Shown in pieces: positions 1 through 8,109 of a stretch of 64,000 bases of DNA. The notes under the pieces were generated by a model. The model was not told the DNA's origin. It saw nothing but the letters and a program-made list of their open reading frames with translations, and did no database searches. This DNA is from CADEFQ01 sp035433705 (GTDB lineage: Bacteria > Pseudomonadota > Gammaproteobacteria > Steroidobacterales > Steroidobacteraceae). Made by a program: the position numbers and the translations under genes. Location of the stretch: positions 1 through 64,000 of the forward strand of contig DAORVK010000002.1 in the NCBI GenBank assembly GCA_035433705.1, in the 5' to 3' direction. Position 1 is the first letter of the stretch, and each line of letters starts with the position of its first letter.

Positions 1-69
1 TTCGCGCTGGGCCTTATCGAGCAAAGCCCCGAAGTTCGTCTTGGCGTCGGCAGCGCGGATGGTGTCCAT
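1..69 (-). CDS. Phd/YefM-family antitoxin, N-terminus (cut by window edge)
   Basis: The first 23 residues are visible, beginning MDTIRAADAKTNFGALLDKA, and the rest lies outside the window. The pattern of a short beta strand followed by AKxxFGxLLDxA is the DNA-binding start of Phd/YefM antitoxins of type II toxin-antitoxin modules, which neutralise a partner toxin and repress their own promoter. The ATG is preceded by an AGGAGA ribosome site. The toxin would lie to the left, out of view. Family assignment is fairly secure; the exact partner is unknown. Confidence 0.7.
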   Translation of the reverse strand, partial: MDTIRAADAKTNFGALLDKAQRE

Positions 70-91
70 TGTGTCTCCTCTGCCGATCATC

Positions 92-109
92 TTAATCGAA
101 TTAATCGAT
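92..109. promoter_or_regulatory. Direct repeat, candidate operator of the Phd-type antitoxin
   Basis: Two copies of TTAATCGA lie 9 bp apart (92-99 and 101-108), about 25 bp upstream of the Phd-like start, in an AT-rich patch of an otherwise GC-rich region. An ATCGA/TCGAT inverted pair overlaps them. Phd/YefM proteins bind short repeats at this position, so an autoregulatory site is inferred. The rest of 70-296 shows nothing else I can support. Confidence 0.35.
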
Positions 110-296
110 ATGGTCAAAGCGATTGTTTTAACCACCGAGCTTTGAGCGCAGGCGGGCCAGGTTGGCGTGGCGCGTGGCAAGGTCGGCGCGCGGCGCCTGT
201 ACTGCGCTCGCCGATTTCGTAGGCGGAACGGACGGCCGGCGACGGTGGCTGCGGCGTCCGCGGCGTCTTATCGCACGCTTCTGGTCCGCGGACTTG

Positions 297-581
297 TCAG
301 GCGGCCACGCGAGAGACCCGCAAATCTTTGCGCCGCTTCTCGGCATGCCACAGGTCGAACTGCGTCTGCTGGTTCATCCAGCTCTCGGAGCTGGCGCTGA
401 AAGCGATCGACAGCCGTACCGCCATCTCCGGGCTGATGCCGGCGCGGCCATTCAGCAGGGCCGAGAGCGTCTTGCGGCTGACGCCCAAGGCGGCGGCCGC
501 GTCCGTGACCGAGAGGTCCAGCGGCTCGAGACAGAGCTTGCGAATGATCTCGCCGGGGTGGGGAGGGTTGTGCATCCTCAT
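297..581 (-). CDS. higA: HigA-family antitoxin (XRE helix-turn-helix)
   Basis: This 94-residue protein begins MRMHNPPHPGEIIRKLCLEP and carries the helix-turn-helix run DAAAALGVSRKTLSALLNGR (about residues 27-46), the hallmark of HigA antitoxins of the HigBA type II module. HigA binds the HigB ribonuclease and represses the operon. The length is normal for the family and the gene looks intact. It starts 8 bp after the stop of a HigB remnant on the same strand, the usual higB-higA order. Because that toxin has lost its first half, this antitoxin now appears to be an orphan; it could still act as a regulator or cross-neutralise other HigB toxins (inference). Confidence 0.85.
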   Translation of the reverse strand: MRMHNPPHPGEIIRKLCLEPLDLSVTDAAAALGVSRKTLSALLNGRAGISPEMAVRLSIAFSASSESWMNQQTQFDLWHAEKRRKDLRVSRVAA

Positions 582-589
582 GGGCTACC

Positions 590-727
590 TCAGTGATAAT
601 CCTCGTAATCGACGTCTACGGCATCCTTGCTTTCAAACCGGAAGTTCACCCGCCAGTTGGCGCGAATCGTTACCGACCCGGTGCCGCTGCGACCACCCTT
701 CAAAGGGTGAAGTTTCGGTCTCCAAAC
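590..727 (-). pseudogene. HigB toxin remnant (C-terminal half only)
   Basis: Directly upstream of higA an open stretch of 45 codons ends with the typical HigB C-terminus: KLHPLKGG, then a degenerate GxWSV-like segment (SGTGSV), ANWRVNFRFE and VDVDYEDYH. A full HigB is about 92 residues; here an in-frame TGA at 728-730 closes the frame and nothing HigB-like can be read upstream in any frame. The N-terminal half has therefore been lost by deletion or replacement. No start codon is apparent, so the fragment is probably not translated as a toxin. Confidence 0.75.
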
Positions 728-864
728 TCACGGTCGCCACGCGCAATAGGAGTTCGAGAGGATCCCGCGGGTTGTTCGTGGTCTCGATCGCCCAGTCTTT
801 GGCGTCGCTTGTACCGCCCTGACGAACAGGACCAAGCGGGCGTAGAGGACTCTCGATCGAGCTC

Positions 865-1854
865 CTAACCTGGTGCCCACCCCAATTGTTGGAGAGCCTC
901 TCGTGCATCGCGCAGCATTTTCGCCTCCTTGTCGGTTATGACGCCGTCTTCGGCGTACACCCGCAAGCAATCTGCGAACAGTCGCGCATGCGTATCTCTC
1001 ATTATTGTTTCTGACACGGCGAGCTCGCGCTGCATGCGGCGAAGCCCTTCAATCTCAGACGAATCAATCTTCCCGTCAGCTGAAGCTTCAACCAATGCAC
1101 GCCAATATGCTCTTGATGCCAGGAAAGGATCAATGATCGTGTCGCGATCCGTTGTTAAAGATGGAATCGGAGATATGATTGGCTCACTGCGAGGCTTCTT
1201 CGCCGTTCCACACGTGGTTCCGCCGATTTCAACGAAGTCCCTTCGCGAATACGGCGGCCACTCAAGTGTGTCTAAATACTTGTGAGAGCCGGCCGTTGAT
1301 AGCCGCGCCCATGTGCCAAACCCGGCCTTCTCAGCAGCATCGAGGTAGTGCTTCCACATGTATGCGCAAGCCAGCGCGTCCTCCGCTGCCCTATGCGTTC
1401 CTGCACGCAATCCGTGTTGGTGGCATGCCGCCTCAAGGCTGCAACGTTTACTCAGGCCCAAGAGTGGTCTCATCCACATGAGACATATGTATGGCGGGGT
1501 GCGCAGCTTGGAAGTGTTCGGAGCGAGCCTCGCTTCTGCCGTAAGAAAGCTGATATCGAAGCTTGCGTTAAAGGCAGCAACAACTGAATTCTCGAGTGCG
1601 CCAATCATCTCGCCAAGAATATCGGTAAAGCGCGGAGCGCCAAGCACGTCTTCGTCGTCAATGCCGTGAATGCTGGTACAGAGAACGGGGCCTTCGGGAT
1701 CAATCAGCGTGTCGAGCACGACTTGGGGCTCACCATCCGGCTCTACCCTCACAATCGAGACCTCAACAACACGAGCACCGCTTCGAGCCGACAACCCTGT
1801 CGTTTCGAAGTCTATGAAAGACATTGCGGTATCCCGAAGCGTTCTATTTGTCAT
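865..1854 (-). CDS. DEDDh 3'-5' exonuclease (DnaQ-like) with TerB-like C-terminal tail
   Basis: The 329-residue protein starts MTNRTLRDTAMSFIDFETTG. I chose the ATG at 1854, which has a GGGGGTG ribosome site 4 nt upstream; the frame stays open for 19 more codons. FIDFETTGL gives the Exo I D-x-E, AFNASFDISFL the Exo II Asp and HRAAEDALACAY the Exo III His/Asp, so the DnaQ/RNase T type exonuclease fold with two-metal catalysis is complete. The last about 75 residues are helical and acidic, with DGKIDSSE and EDGVITDKE repeats resembling TerB domains. The natural substrate is unknown; proofreading, RNA or defence roles are all possible. Confidence 0.75.
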   Translation of the reverse strand: MTNRTLRDTAMSFIDFETTGLSARSGARVVEVSIVRVEPDGEPQVVLDTLIDPEGPVLCTSIHGIDDEDVLGAPRFTDILGEMIGALENSVVAAFNASFDISFLTAEARLAPNTSKLRTPPYICLMWMRPLLGLSKRCSLEAACHQHGLRAGTHRAAEDALACAYMWKHYLDAAEKAGFGTWARLSTAGSHKYLDTLEWPPYSRRDFVEIGGTTCGTAKKPRSEPIISPIPSLTTDRDTIIDPFLASRAYWRALVEASADGKIDSSEIEGLRRMQRELAVSETIMRDTHARLFADCLRVYAEDGVITDKEAKMLRDAREALQQLGWAPG

Positions 1855-2033
1855 TGCACCCCCAATTACGCTTACGCAATAGCTTGCCGGCGCCGCACTC
1901 GATACTCCCAAGCTCGTTGGCGCGGCCTCGGATGTATTCTCCTTAGTTCTTCACCGGCCCAGGCAAGCCTACACCCGCCGCCGGGATACCACAGAAAAAT
2001 CAGCCCGACTGGATCAATCGTCGACCACCTACC

Positions 2034-3170
2034 TCACCCGAAATTGATCTTCGCCTCGAGATTCGTGCGCGAATCAGCGTTGTTAAGCGCTTCTTCAAGC
2101 TCGACCCGCCCCTGCTTCACCAGCTCATAGAGCGCATGGTCAAAGCTCTGCACCCCGCGCTCGCTACTCTGCACGATGGCCTCTTTAATCCCCGACACAT
2201 CGCCCTTCTTGACGAGCTCAGAGATATGCGGCGTGTTGAGCATCACCTCGACCGCAGCAAGACGCTTGCCATCCTTGCCAAACACGAGCCGCTGCGCGGC
2301 GATCGCTTTGAGGTATTGCGAGAGGTCGAGGAAGATCTGGTTGTGCTGGTCGCGCGGAAACATGTTGATGATGCGGTCCATCGTCTCGGCGCAGTTGTTC
2401 GCGTGCAGCGTCGCGAGCACGAGGTGGCCGGTGCCCGATAGGTTGATGCAGGCCTGCATCGTCTCGCGGTCGCGGATCTCGCCGACGAGGATCACGTCGG
2501 GCGCGGCGCGCATGACGCTTCTGAGCGCGCGCTCGTAACTCCTGGTGTCGAGCCCCACCTCACGCTGGTTCACGATTGAACGCTTGTTCGTGTGCAGGAA
2601 TTCGATCGGGTCCTCGATCGTGACCACGTGGTCCGAGGAGTTTTCGTTCCTGTAGTTGATCATCGAGGCGAGCGTGGTCGACTTGCCGGAGCCGGTGGCG
2701 CCGACGAGCAGCACGAGCCCGCGCTTCATCATGATCAGGTCGCGGAATGTGTCCGGCAGGCCGAGCGTTTCGAGCTTCGGCATGTCGGCGGTGATGTAGC
2801 GCATCACGAGCGCGGGGAAGCCGCGCTGGTGGAATACGTTGACGCGAAAACGCCCGAGTCCGGGCTCCGAGATCGCGAAGTCGATTTCGAGCTCGCGGTG
2901 GAAATACTCAAGCTGTTCGGGCGTCATCAGCGCGAAGGCCGACTGGCGCACCGTTTCCGGCGTGAGGATCTGTTTGTTGACCGGGAAGATCTGGCCTTCG
3001 ATCTTGATCTTGATCGGGGCGTTCGACGTGAAGAAGAGGTCCGAGGCCTTCTTCTCCACCATCAGCTTGAACAGCGGCCGGGTGTTGATCGCGAGCGTCG
3101 CCTCCGCCACCGCAGGCGCCTGGGTCGTCGTGTCGCCGGTTGGGCTTACGGCCTTGCCCGTCGCCTTCAT
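2034..3170 (-). CDS. PilT/PilU-family type IV pilus retraction ATPase, third paralog
   Basis: This is a 378-residue hexameric secretion-type ATPase. A variable N-terminus of about 30 residues precedes the PAS-like N-domain, followed by Walker A GATGSGKSTT, VTIEDPIEF (Asp box), Walker B region VILVGEIRDRETM and His box HLVLATLHANN. The C-terminus is PilU-like (NTPHISELVKKGD) rather than having the PilT AIRNLIRE motif. The ATG overlaps the stop of the upstream pilU by 4 bp, so the three ATPases are probably one operon read pilT-pilU-this gene. PilT/PilU depolymerise pili at the inner membrane; a third copy may tune retraction force or serve a second pilus system (inference). Confidence 0.85.
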   Translation of the reverse strand: MKATGKAVSPTGDTTTQAPAVAEATLAINTRPLFKLMVEKKASDLFFTSNAPIKIKIEGQIFPVNKQILTPETVRQSAFALMTPEQLEYFHRELEIDFAISEPGLGRFRVNVFHQRGFPALVMRYITADMPKLETLGLPDTFRDLIMMKRGLVLLVGATGSGKSTTLASMINYRNENSSDHVVTIEDPIEFLHTNKRSIVNQREVGLDTRSYERALRSVMRAAPDVILVGEIRDRETMQACINLSGTGHLVLATLHANNCAETMDRIINMFPRDQHNQIFLDLSQYLKAIAAQRLVFGKDGKRLAAVEVMLNTPHISELVKKGDVSGIKEAIVQSSERGVQSFDHALYELVKQGRVELEEALNNADSRTNLEAKINFG

Positions 3171-4324
3171 ATCACGCGCCCCTGCTCTTCCTCGACGATG
3201 CGCAGCGAGCCGCCGCCGTCGTCGATGTTCTTGTTCTCGCGCTTGCTCTCGAGCTTGATCTTGAGGCGCAACTCGTTCTTCGAGTCGGCGTTGCGCAACG
3301 CGTCCTCATAGGAAACATGGCCCGTTTCGTACAGCTCGAACAGCGCCTGGTCGAAGGTCTTCATGCCGATGCGGGTCGAGCGCGCCATCACCTCCTTAAT
3401 TTTCGCGACCTCGCCCTTGAAGATCAGGTCCTGGATCAGCGGCGAGTTGAGCATGATCTCCATCGCAGCGATGCGCCCGCTGCCCGATTCGCGCGGAATC
3501 AGGCGTTGCGACACGAGTCCGCGCAGATTGAGCGACAGGTCCATCAGCAACTGCTCGCGCCGCTCGTCTGGGAAGAAATTGATGATGCGGTCGAGCGCCT
3601 GGTTGGCGCTGTTCGCATGCAGCGTCGCGAGCACGAGGTGGCCCGTCTCGGCGAACTGGATGCCGTACTCCATCGTGTCGCGGTCGCGGATCTCGCCGAT
3701 CAGGATCACGTCGGGCGCCTGACGCAGTGTGTTCTTGAGCGCCGCATGCCAGTTTTCGGTGTCCACCCCGACCTCGCGGTGCGTGATCACGCAGCCTTTG
3801 TGCTGGTGCACGTACTCGACCGGATCCTCGATCGTGACGATGTGGCCGCGCGTCTTCTCGTTGCGATAGCCGACCATGGCAGCGAGAGTGGTCGACTTGC
3901 CGGAGCCGGTGCCGCCAACGATGATCACGAGGCCGCGCTTCGAGAGCACCACCTCCTTGAGGATCGGCGGCAGATCGAGCTCCTCGAAGCCCGGAATCTT
4001 CGAATTGATCAGGCGGATCACGCAGCCGGTCTGGCCCTGCTGCACGAATGCGCTGACGCGAAAGCGGCCGATACCCGGTGGCGCGATCGCGAACTGGCAT
4101 TCCTTGCTGGCGTCGAACTCCTTCGACTGGCGGTCGTTCATGATCGCGCGCACGAGCACGCCGGACTGCTCGCCGGTGAGCGCCTTCTCGCTCTGCGGGC
4201 GCACCTCGCCATCGATCTTGATCGCTGGCGGGAAGCCCGCGGTGATGAAGAGGTCCGACGCCTTCTTCTCCACCACGCGGCGGAGCAGGTCCTGCATGAG
4301 CTTGATGGCTTGATCACGATCCAT
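3167..4324 (-). CDS. pilU: Type IV pilus retraction accessory ATPase PilU
   Basis: This 385-residue protein carries Walker A GGTGSGKSTT, Asp box VTIEDPVEYVH, Walker B VILIGEIRDRDTM and His box HLVLATLHANS. In place of the PilT C-terminal motif it has NSPLIQDLIFKGE and an extended charged tail, both typical of PilU, the PilT-dependent accessory retraction ATPase. The gene starts 18 bp after the pilT stop and overlaps the next paralog by 4 bp, which implies translational coupling. Confidence 0.9.
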   Translation of the reverse strand: MDRDQAIKLMQDLLRRVVEKKASDLFITAGFPPAIKIDGEVRPQSEKALTGEQSGVLVRAIMNDRQSKEFDASKECQFAIAPPGIGRFRVSAFVQQGQTGCVIRLINSKIPGFEELDLPPILKEVVLSKRGLVIIVGGTGSGKSTTLAAMVGYRNEKTRGHIVTIEDPVEYVHQHKGCVITHREVGVDTENWHAALKNTLRQAPDVILIGEIRDRDTMEYGIQFAETGHLVLATLHANSANQALDRIINFFPDERREQLLMDLSLNLRGLVSQRLIPRESGSGRIAAMEIMLNSPLIQDLIFKGEVAKIKEVMARSTRIGMKTFDQALFELYETGHVSYEDALRNADSKNELRLKIKLESKRENKNIDDGGGSLRIVEEEQGRVI

Positions 4325-4342
4325 GAGCAGCTCCTGCCAGCA

Positions 4343-5383
4343 TCACAATGCATCCTTGTTTTGCGCCTTGTAGCGCGCTTCTTCCTTGCTCACGACGCCC
4401 TTCTGCACGAGTTCGGTCAGGCATTGATCGAGCGTCTGCATGCCCTGTGCCTGGCCGGTCTGTATCGACGAGTACATCTGCGCGATCTTGCCCTCGCGAA
4501 TGAGGTTCCTGATCGCAGGCGTGCCGATCATGATCTCGTGCGCGGCGACGCGACCGCCGCCAATGCGCTTCATCAGCGTCTGCGAGATCACCGCGCGCAG
4601 CGACTCGGAAAGCATCGAGCGCACCATTTCCTTCTCGGCCGCAGGGAACACGTCGACCACGCGGTCGATCGTCTTCGCCGCCGAGCTCGTGTGCAGCGTG
4701 CCGAACACGAGATGGCCGGTTTCGGCCGCGGTGAGCGCCAGGCGAATGGTCTCGAGATCACGCATTTCGCCGACGAGAATGACGTCGGGGTCTTCGCGCA
4801 GCGCAGAACGCAGCGCTTCGCTGAAGCCGAGCGTGTCGCGGTGCACTTCGCGCTGGTTCACCAGCGAGCGCTTCGATTCGTGGACAAATTCGATCGGGTC
4901 CTCGATCGTGAGGATGTGATCCGGCCGGTTGTCGTTGCAGTGGTTCACCATGCCGGCGAGCGTGGTCGACTTGCCGGAGCCGGTGGGACCGGTGACGAGC
5001 ACCAGACCGCGCGGCAGCATGCACAGATCGCGAAAGATCTTCGGCGCGGCAAGATCCTCGAGCGAAAGGATCGTCGACGGAATGTTGCGGAACACGGCGC
5101 CGGCGCCGCGGTTCTGGTTGAAGGCGTTGACGCGAAAGCGCGCGAGCTTCGGGATCTCGAATGAAAAATCGGTCTCGAAGAATTCCTCGTACGACTTGCG
5201 CTGCTTGTCGTTCATGATGTCATACACCATGCTGTGCACTTCCTTGTGGGACAGTGACGGCATGTTGATGCGCTTCATGTCGCCGTCGACACGGATCATC
5301 GGCGGCACACCGGATGACAGGTGCAGATCCGAGGCGTTGTTCTTGACGGCAAACGCAAGCAGTTGCGCAATATCGACGGCCAT
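4343..5383 (-). CDS. pilT: Type IV pilus twitching motility ATPase PilT
   Basis: The 346-residue protein starts MAVDIAQLLAFAVKNNASDLH. It shows all PilT hallmarks: Walker A GPTGSGKSTT, Asp box LTIEDPIEFVHE, Walker B VILVGEMRDLETI, His box HLVFGTLHTSS and the retraction motif AIRNLIREGK. PilT is the cytoplasmic hexamer that powers pilus retraction for twitching, surface sensing and DNA uptake. It heads the three-gene minus-strand operon and is divergent from yggS, 54 bp away, the same arrangement as in Pseudomonas. Confidence 0.95.
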   Translation of the reverse strand: MAVDIAQLLAFAVKNNASDLHLSSGVPPMIRVDGDMKRINMPSLSHKEVHSMVYDIMNDKQRKSYEEFFETDFSFEIPKLARFRVNAFNQNRGAGAVFRNIPSTILSLEDLAAPKIFRDLCMLPRGLVLVTGPTGSGKSTTLAGMVNHCNDNRPDHILTIEDPIEFVHESKRSLVNQREVHRDTLGFSEALRSALREDPDVILVGEMRDLETIRLALTAAETGHLVFGTLHTSSAAKTIDRVVDVFPAAEKEMVRSMLSESLRAVISQTLMKRIGGGRVAAHEIMIGTPAIRNLIREGKIAQMYSSIQTGQAQGMQTLDQCLTELVQKGVVSKEEARYKAQNKDAL

Positions 5384-5437
5384 GCGAAATCCTCGCGAGA
5401 AGCGGCCGCAGTATAGCGGAGGGGGTCTGCGTCCAAT

Positions 5438-6145
5438 ATGTTAATCGGTCCGCAGAATTTGGCTGCGAACGTGCAAAAGGTGCGTGCCGCCATCGCTGCC
5501 GCCACCGCGCAGTGCGGCCGGAGTGTCGACTCCGTCACGCTGCTGGCTGTCTCCAAGGGCCAGCCGGCCGAAAGCGTGCGCGCGGTCGCCGCCGCCGGTG
5601 TGGAGCACTTCGGCGAGAACTATCTGCAGGAGGCATTGCCGAAAATTGCCACGCTCGAGGGTCACGAGCTGACCTGGCATTTCATCGGCCGCCTGCAGGC
5701 CAACAAGACGCGACTCGTGGCCGAGCGCTTTGGCTGGGTGCACGGTGTCGACCGGTTGCAGCTCGCCGAACGTCTCTCGACGCAGCGCCCCTGCCATGCG
5801 CCGCCGCTCAACGTGTGCATACAGGTGAACGTCGCCGGTGAAAGCGGCAAGGCCGGCGTCGCCCTCGCTGAAGTCGCCGCGCTCGCCGCCAGGGTGCGCA
5901 CCCTGCCTCGTCTCAGGCTGAGAGGTCTCATGTGCCTGCCGCCCGGGGAAGCCGACGGCGCGCGGCAGCGCCACTGGTTTGCGCACCTGCGCGTGTCGTT
6001 CGACGCCCTGCGCGCAAGTGGCTTCGACGTCGACACGCTCTCGATGGGCATGAGCGGCGACTTCGCCGCAGCGATCGCCGAGGGCGCGACGCTGGTGCGC
6101 ATCGGTACTGCCGTTTTTGGCCCACGTGCCGCGGCGCCCGTCTGA
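5438..6145 (+). CDS. yggS: YggS/PROSC-family PLP-binding protein
   Basis: This 235-residue alanine-racemase-fold protein has TLLAVSKGQPAE near the N-terminus, whose Lys is the expected PLP Schiff-base residue, followed by HFGENYLQEALPK and WHFIGRLQANK, both diagnostic of YggS. The C-terminal LSMGMSGDFAAAI binds the phosphate. These proteins buffer free pyridoxal phosphate and influence amino-acid homeostasis; no enzymatic activity is firmly assigned. It lies between pilT (divergent) and proC (17 bp downstream, same strand), the classical gammaproteobacterial order. Confidence 0.93.
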   Translation: MLIGPQNLAANVQKVRAAIAAATAQCGRSVDSVTLLAVSKGQPAESVRAVAAAGVEHFGENYLQEALPKIATLEGHELTWHFIGRLQANKTRLVAERFGWVHGVDRLQLAERLSTQRPCHAPPLNVCIQVNVAGESGKAGVALAEVAALAARVRTLPRLRLRGLMCLPPGEADGARQRHWFAHLRVSFDALRASGFDVDTLSMGMSGDFAAAIAEGATLVRIGTAVFGPRAAAPV

Positions 6146-6162
6146 GCAGGTAACATTCACTC

Positions 6163-6981
6163 ATGTCGGGACAGCACATTGCCTTCATCGGCGGCGGCAA
6201 CATGGGCCGGGCGCTCATCGCGGGCCTGCTTGCGCGCGGCGCCACGCCAGCGGATCTCGCGGTCGCCGATCCTTTCGCGCCGACGCGCGCAGCGCTGCAG
6301 GCGGACCTGGGTGTTCGCACCTCCGGGGACAACTGCGAAATCGCAGCGTCCGCAGACGTGCTCGTTCTGGCGGTCAAGCCCCAGATCATGGCTGAAGTGC
6401 TGGCGCCGCTCGCACCCGTGCTCGCGCAGTACCGGCCCCTCGTCATCTCGATCGCGGCAGGTATCCGGATCGCCTCGCTGACCGGCTGGTGTGGCGCAGG
6501 CGTGCCGATCGTGCGCGCGATGCCCAATCGTCCGGCGCTTTGCGGCGCCGGAATCACGGGCCTCTACGCGCCTGCTAGCACCTCAGCCGATGCGCGGCAA
6601 CGCGCAGGCGTCGTACTGTCTGCGGTTGGCGACACGGTGTGGGTCGAGCGGGAGGACGATCTCGACGTGGTGACTGCAGTCTCGGGCAGCGGACCCGCCT
6701 ATTTCTTTCTGCTCGCCGAGCAGCTTGCGGAGAGTGCCGTCCGACTCGGCCTCGAACCCGTCACGGCGCGCCAGCTCGCGGTGGCAACCCTGCATGGCGC
6801 GGGCTGTCTCGCTCACGGGAGTGACGGCGATCTGGGGCGGCTGCGTGCCGAGGTCACATCGAAGGGCGGCACGACGGAGGCGGCGCTGCGCAGCCTCGCC
6901 GCAGCACATTTCGGCGACCTGGTGGCAGCGGCCGTCGATGCCGCCGTGAAGCGCGGCAGGGAACTGGCGGGGGTTGCGTGA
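6163..6981 (+). CDS. proC: Pyrroline-5-carboxylate reductase
   Basis: This 272-residue protein catalyses the last step of proline synthesis, NAD(P)H-dependent reduction of pyrroline-5-carboxylate. The N-terminal Rossmann motif IGGGNMGRALIAG binds the cofactor, VLAVKPQIM is the usual second strand, and the signature SGSGPAYFFLLAE followed by TSKGGTTEAAL marks the active site. The length is normal. The stop overlaps the start of yggT by 4 bp. Confidence 0.96.
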   Translation: MSGQHIAFIGGGNMGRALIAGLLARGATPADLAVADPFAPTRAALQADLGVRTSGDNCEIAASADVLVLAVKPQIMAEVLAPLAPVLAQYRPLVISIAAGIRIASLTGWCGAGVPIVRAMPNRPALCGAGITGLYAPASTSADARQRAGVVLSAVGDTVWVEREDDLDVVTAVSGSGPAYFFLLAEQLAESAVRLGLEPVTARQLAVATLHGAGCLAHGSDGDLGRLRAEVTSKGGTTEAALRSLAAAHFGDLVAAAVDAAVKRGRELAGVA

Positions 6982-7508
6982 GCGCACTTTTCTACGTCGT
7001 CGAGACTTTGCTTTCGCTCGTCTTCTTCGTCTTCCTGCTGCGGCTGCTCCTGCAAATCGTGCGGGCGGATTTCCGCAACCCGATCTCACAGGCGATCGTG
7101 CGGCTGACCAACCCGCTGATCCTGCCGCTGCGTCGCGTGCTGCCGCCCGCCGGCAAACTCGACACTGCCTCGATCGTCGCGGTCCTGCTGATCGCGTTCG
7201 CGGAAGTCGGCATCCTGTATGCACTGCGTGCCGGCGGACTACCGCCTGCGCTCACCTGGCTGCGCCTCGCTGCGCTCGGCGTCATCACGAAGAGCCTGTG
7301 GGTCTATTTCTACGCGATCCTCCTGTACGCGCTCATTTCGCTGATTTCGCCGGGGCAGTATTCGCCCGTGTCCGCGCTGCTCGACTCGCTCTGCGAGCCC
7401 GTCCTGCGGCCCTTCCGGCGCTTGATCCCTGCGGTGGCTGGCCTCGACCTTTCACCGCTCTGGGCGCTGATCGCGCTGCAGGCGCTGCTGATCCTGCTGC
7501 GCGGATGA
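6978..7508 (+). CDS. yggT: YggT-family integral membrane protein
   Basis: The 176-residue hydrophobic protein has two repeated YggT modules, each with a transmembrane helix followed by an amphipathic segment (RADFRNPISQAIVRLTNPLI and SPVSALLDSLCEPVLRPFRR). YggT proteins are small inner-membrane proteins of unclear function, linked to osmotic tolerance and division in some bacteria. The ATG sits inside the 3' end of proC (4-bp overlap), so it is translationally coupled. Confidence 0.9.
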   Translation: MSALFYVVETLLSLVFFVFLLRLLLQIVRADFRNPISQAIVRLTNPLILPLRRVLPPAGKLDTASIVAVLLIAFAEVGILYALRAGGLPPALTWLRLAALGVITKSLWVYFYAILLYALISLISPGQYSPVSALLDSLCEPVLRPFRRLIPAVAGLDLSPLWALIALQALLILLRG

Positions 7509-7640
7509 GCGAGAACATCAGCGAGTTACCTCGCGTCATTCATCGAAAATCGAGCACGATGTGCCGCCCGCTTCCATCAGCGTGCGCGCGCGGCGCTGGA
7601 AAACCAGCTGTTTGGCGATACCTCGCGCGCGAAAAAACGC

Positions 7641-7668
7641 TTGCGCGCGCATACGCATATGCTATGTT
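7641..7668 (+). promoter_or_regulatory. Sigma-70-like promoter of the HU-like gene
   Basis: TTGCGC, a 16-bp spacer and TATGTT lie about 70 bp upstream of the HU-like start, in the only short AT-richer stretch between yggT and that gene. A good ribosome site (CAGGAGAA) precedes the ATG. The match is moderate. Confidence 0.45.
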
Positions 7669-7740
7669 GCCGCCCGATTCGCGTTTCGCGCGGCCTGCGC
7701 GCCGCGTGATCAGCAACCAAATTTTTCAGGAGAATAGGCA

Positions 7741-8052
7741 ATGGCGAAAAAAGGTGGCGCACCGACGAAGTCGGAAATCCTTGCGACGATCTGCAAGGAC
7801 ACCGGGCTGTCGCGCAAGCAGGTTTCGTCCGTGTTCGACTCGCTTTCGGGGGTGATCCGCAAGAGCTTGCGTGGTAACGGGCTGTTCACGCTGCCCGGCT
7901 TGCTCAAGCTCAAGGTCGTGAAGAAGCCCGCCACCAAGGCGCGTGAGGGCGTCAACCCCTTCACCGGCGAGAAGATGACCTTCAAGGCGAAGCCGGCCTC
8001 GAAGAAAGTCCGTGCGATGCCGCTGAAGAGCCTCAAGGCCTTCGTGAACTGA
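7741..8052 (+). CDS. HU/IHF-family DNA-binding protein
   Basis: This 103-residue basic protein has the HU fold: an N-terminal helical pair with SEILATICKDTGLSRKQV, a beta region with GNGLFTLPGLLKLKVV, and the arm motif VNPFTGEKMTFKAKPASK in place of the canonical GRNPxTGE. It should bind and bend DNA as a dimer. The Lys/Ala-rich flanks resemble the HU-like proteins found as single genes in many proteobacteria, not hupA/hupB themselves. It has its own promoter and is followed by a strong terminator. Confidence 0.88.
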   Translation: MAKKGGAPTKSEILATICKDTGLSRKQVSSVFDSLSGVIRKSLRGNGLFTLPGLLKLKVVKKPATKAREGVNPFTGEKMTFKAKPASKKVRAMPLKSLKAFVN

Positions 8053-8078
8053 GGCCAGCGCTTCCGTTCTTCACAAGG

Positions 8079-8109
8079 AAAGCCCGGCGGGCTCACCCCG
8101 CCGGGCTTT
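8079..8109. terminator. Bidirectional intrinsic terminator
   Basis: A perfect 13-bp stem (AAAGCCCGGCGGG paired with CCCGCCGGGCTTT) with a 5-nt loop lies 26 bp after the HU-like stop. A runs at the left and T runs at the right let it serve both this gene and the convergent hydrolase, whose last codons lie within the hairpin. Confidence 0.85.

Noticed and set aside
128..346. 72-codon minus-strand frame overlapping higA
   Set aside because: Mostly in the wrong frame of higA and Arg/Ser-rich; no ribosome site or motif.
633..908. 91-codon minus-strand frame upstream of higA
   Set aside because: Its end is the wrong frame of the HigB remnant and the remainder has no recognisable domain; probably chance in a decayed region.
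3140..5164. Long plus-strand open frame opposite the pilT/pilU genes
   Set aside because: It is antisense to three clear ATPases, has His/Arg/Asp-biased composition typical of the complement of GC-rich genes, and shows no domain.
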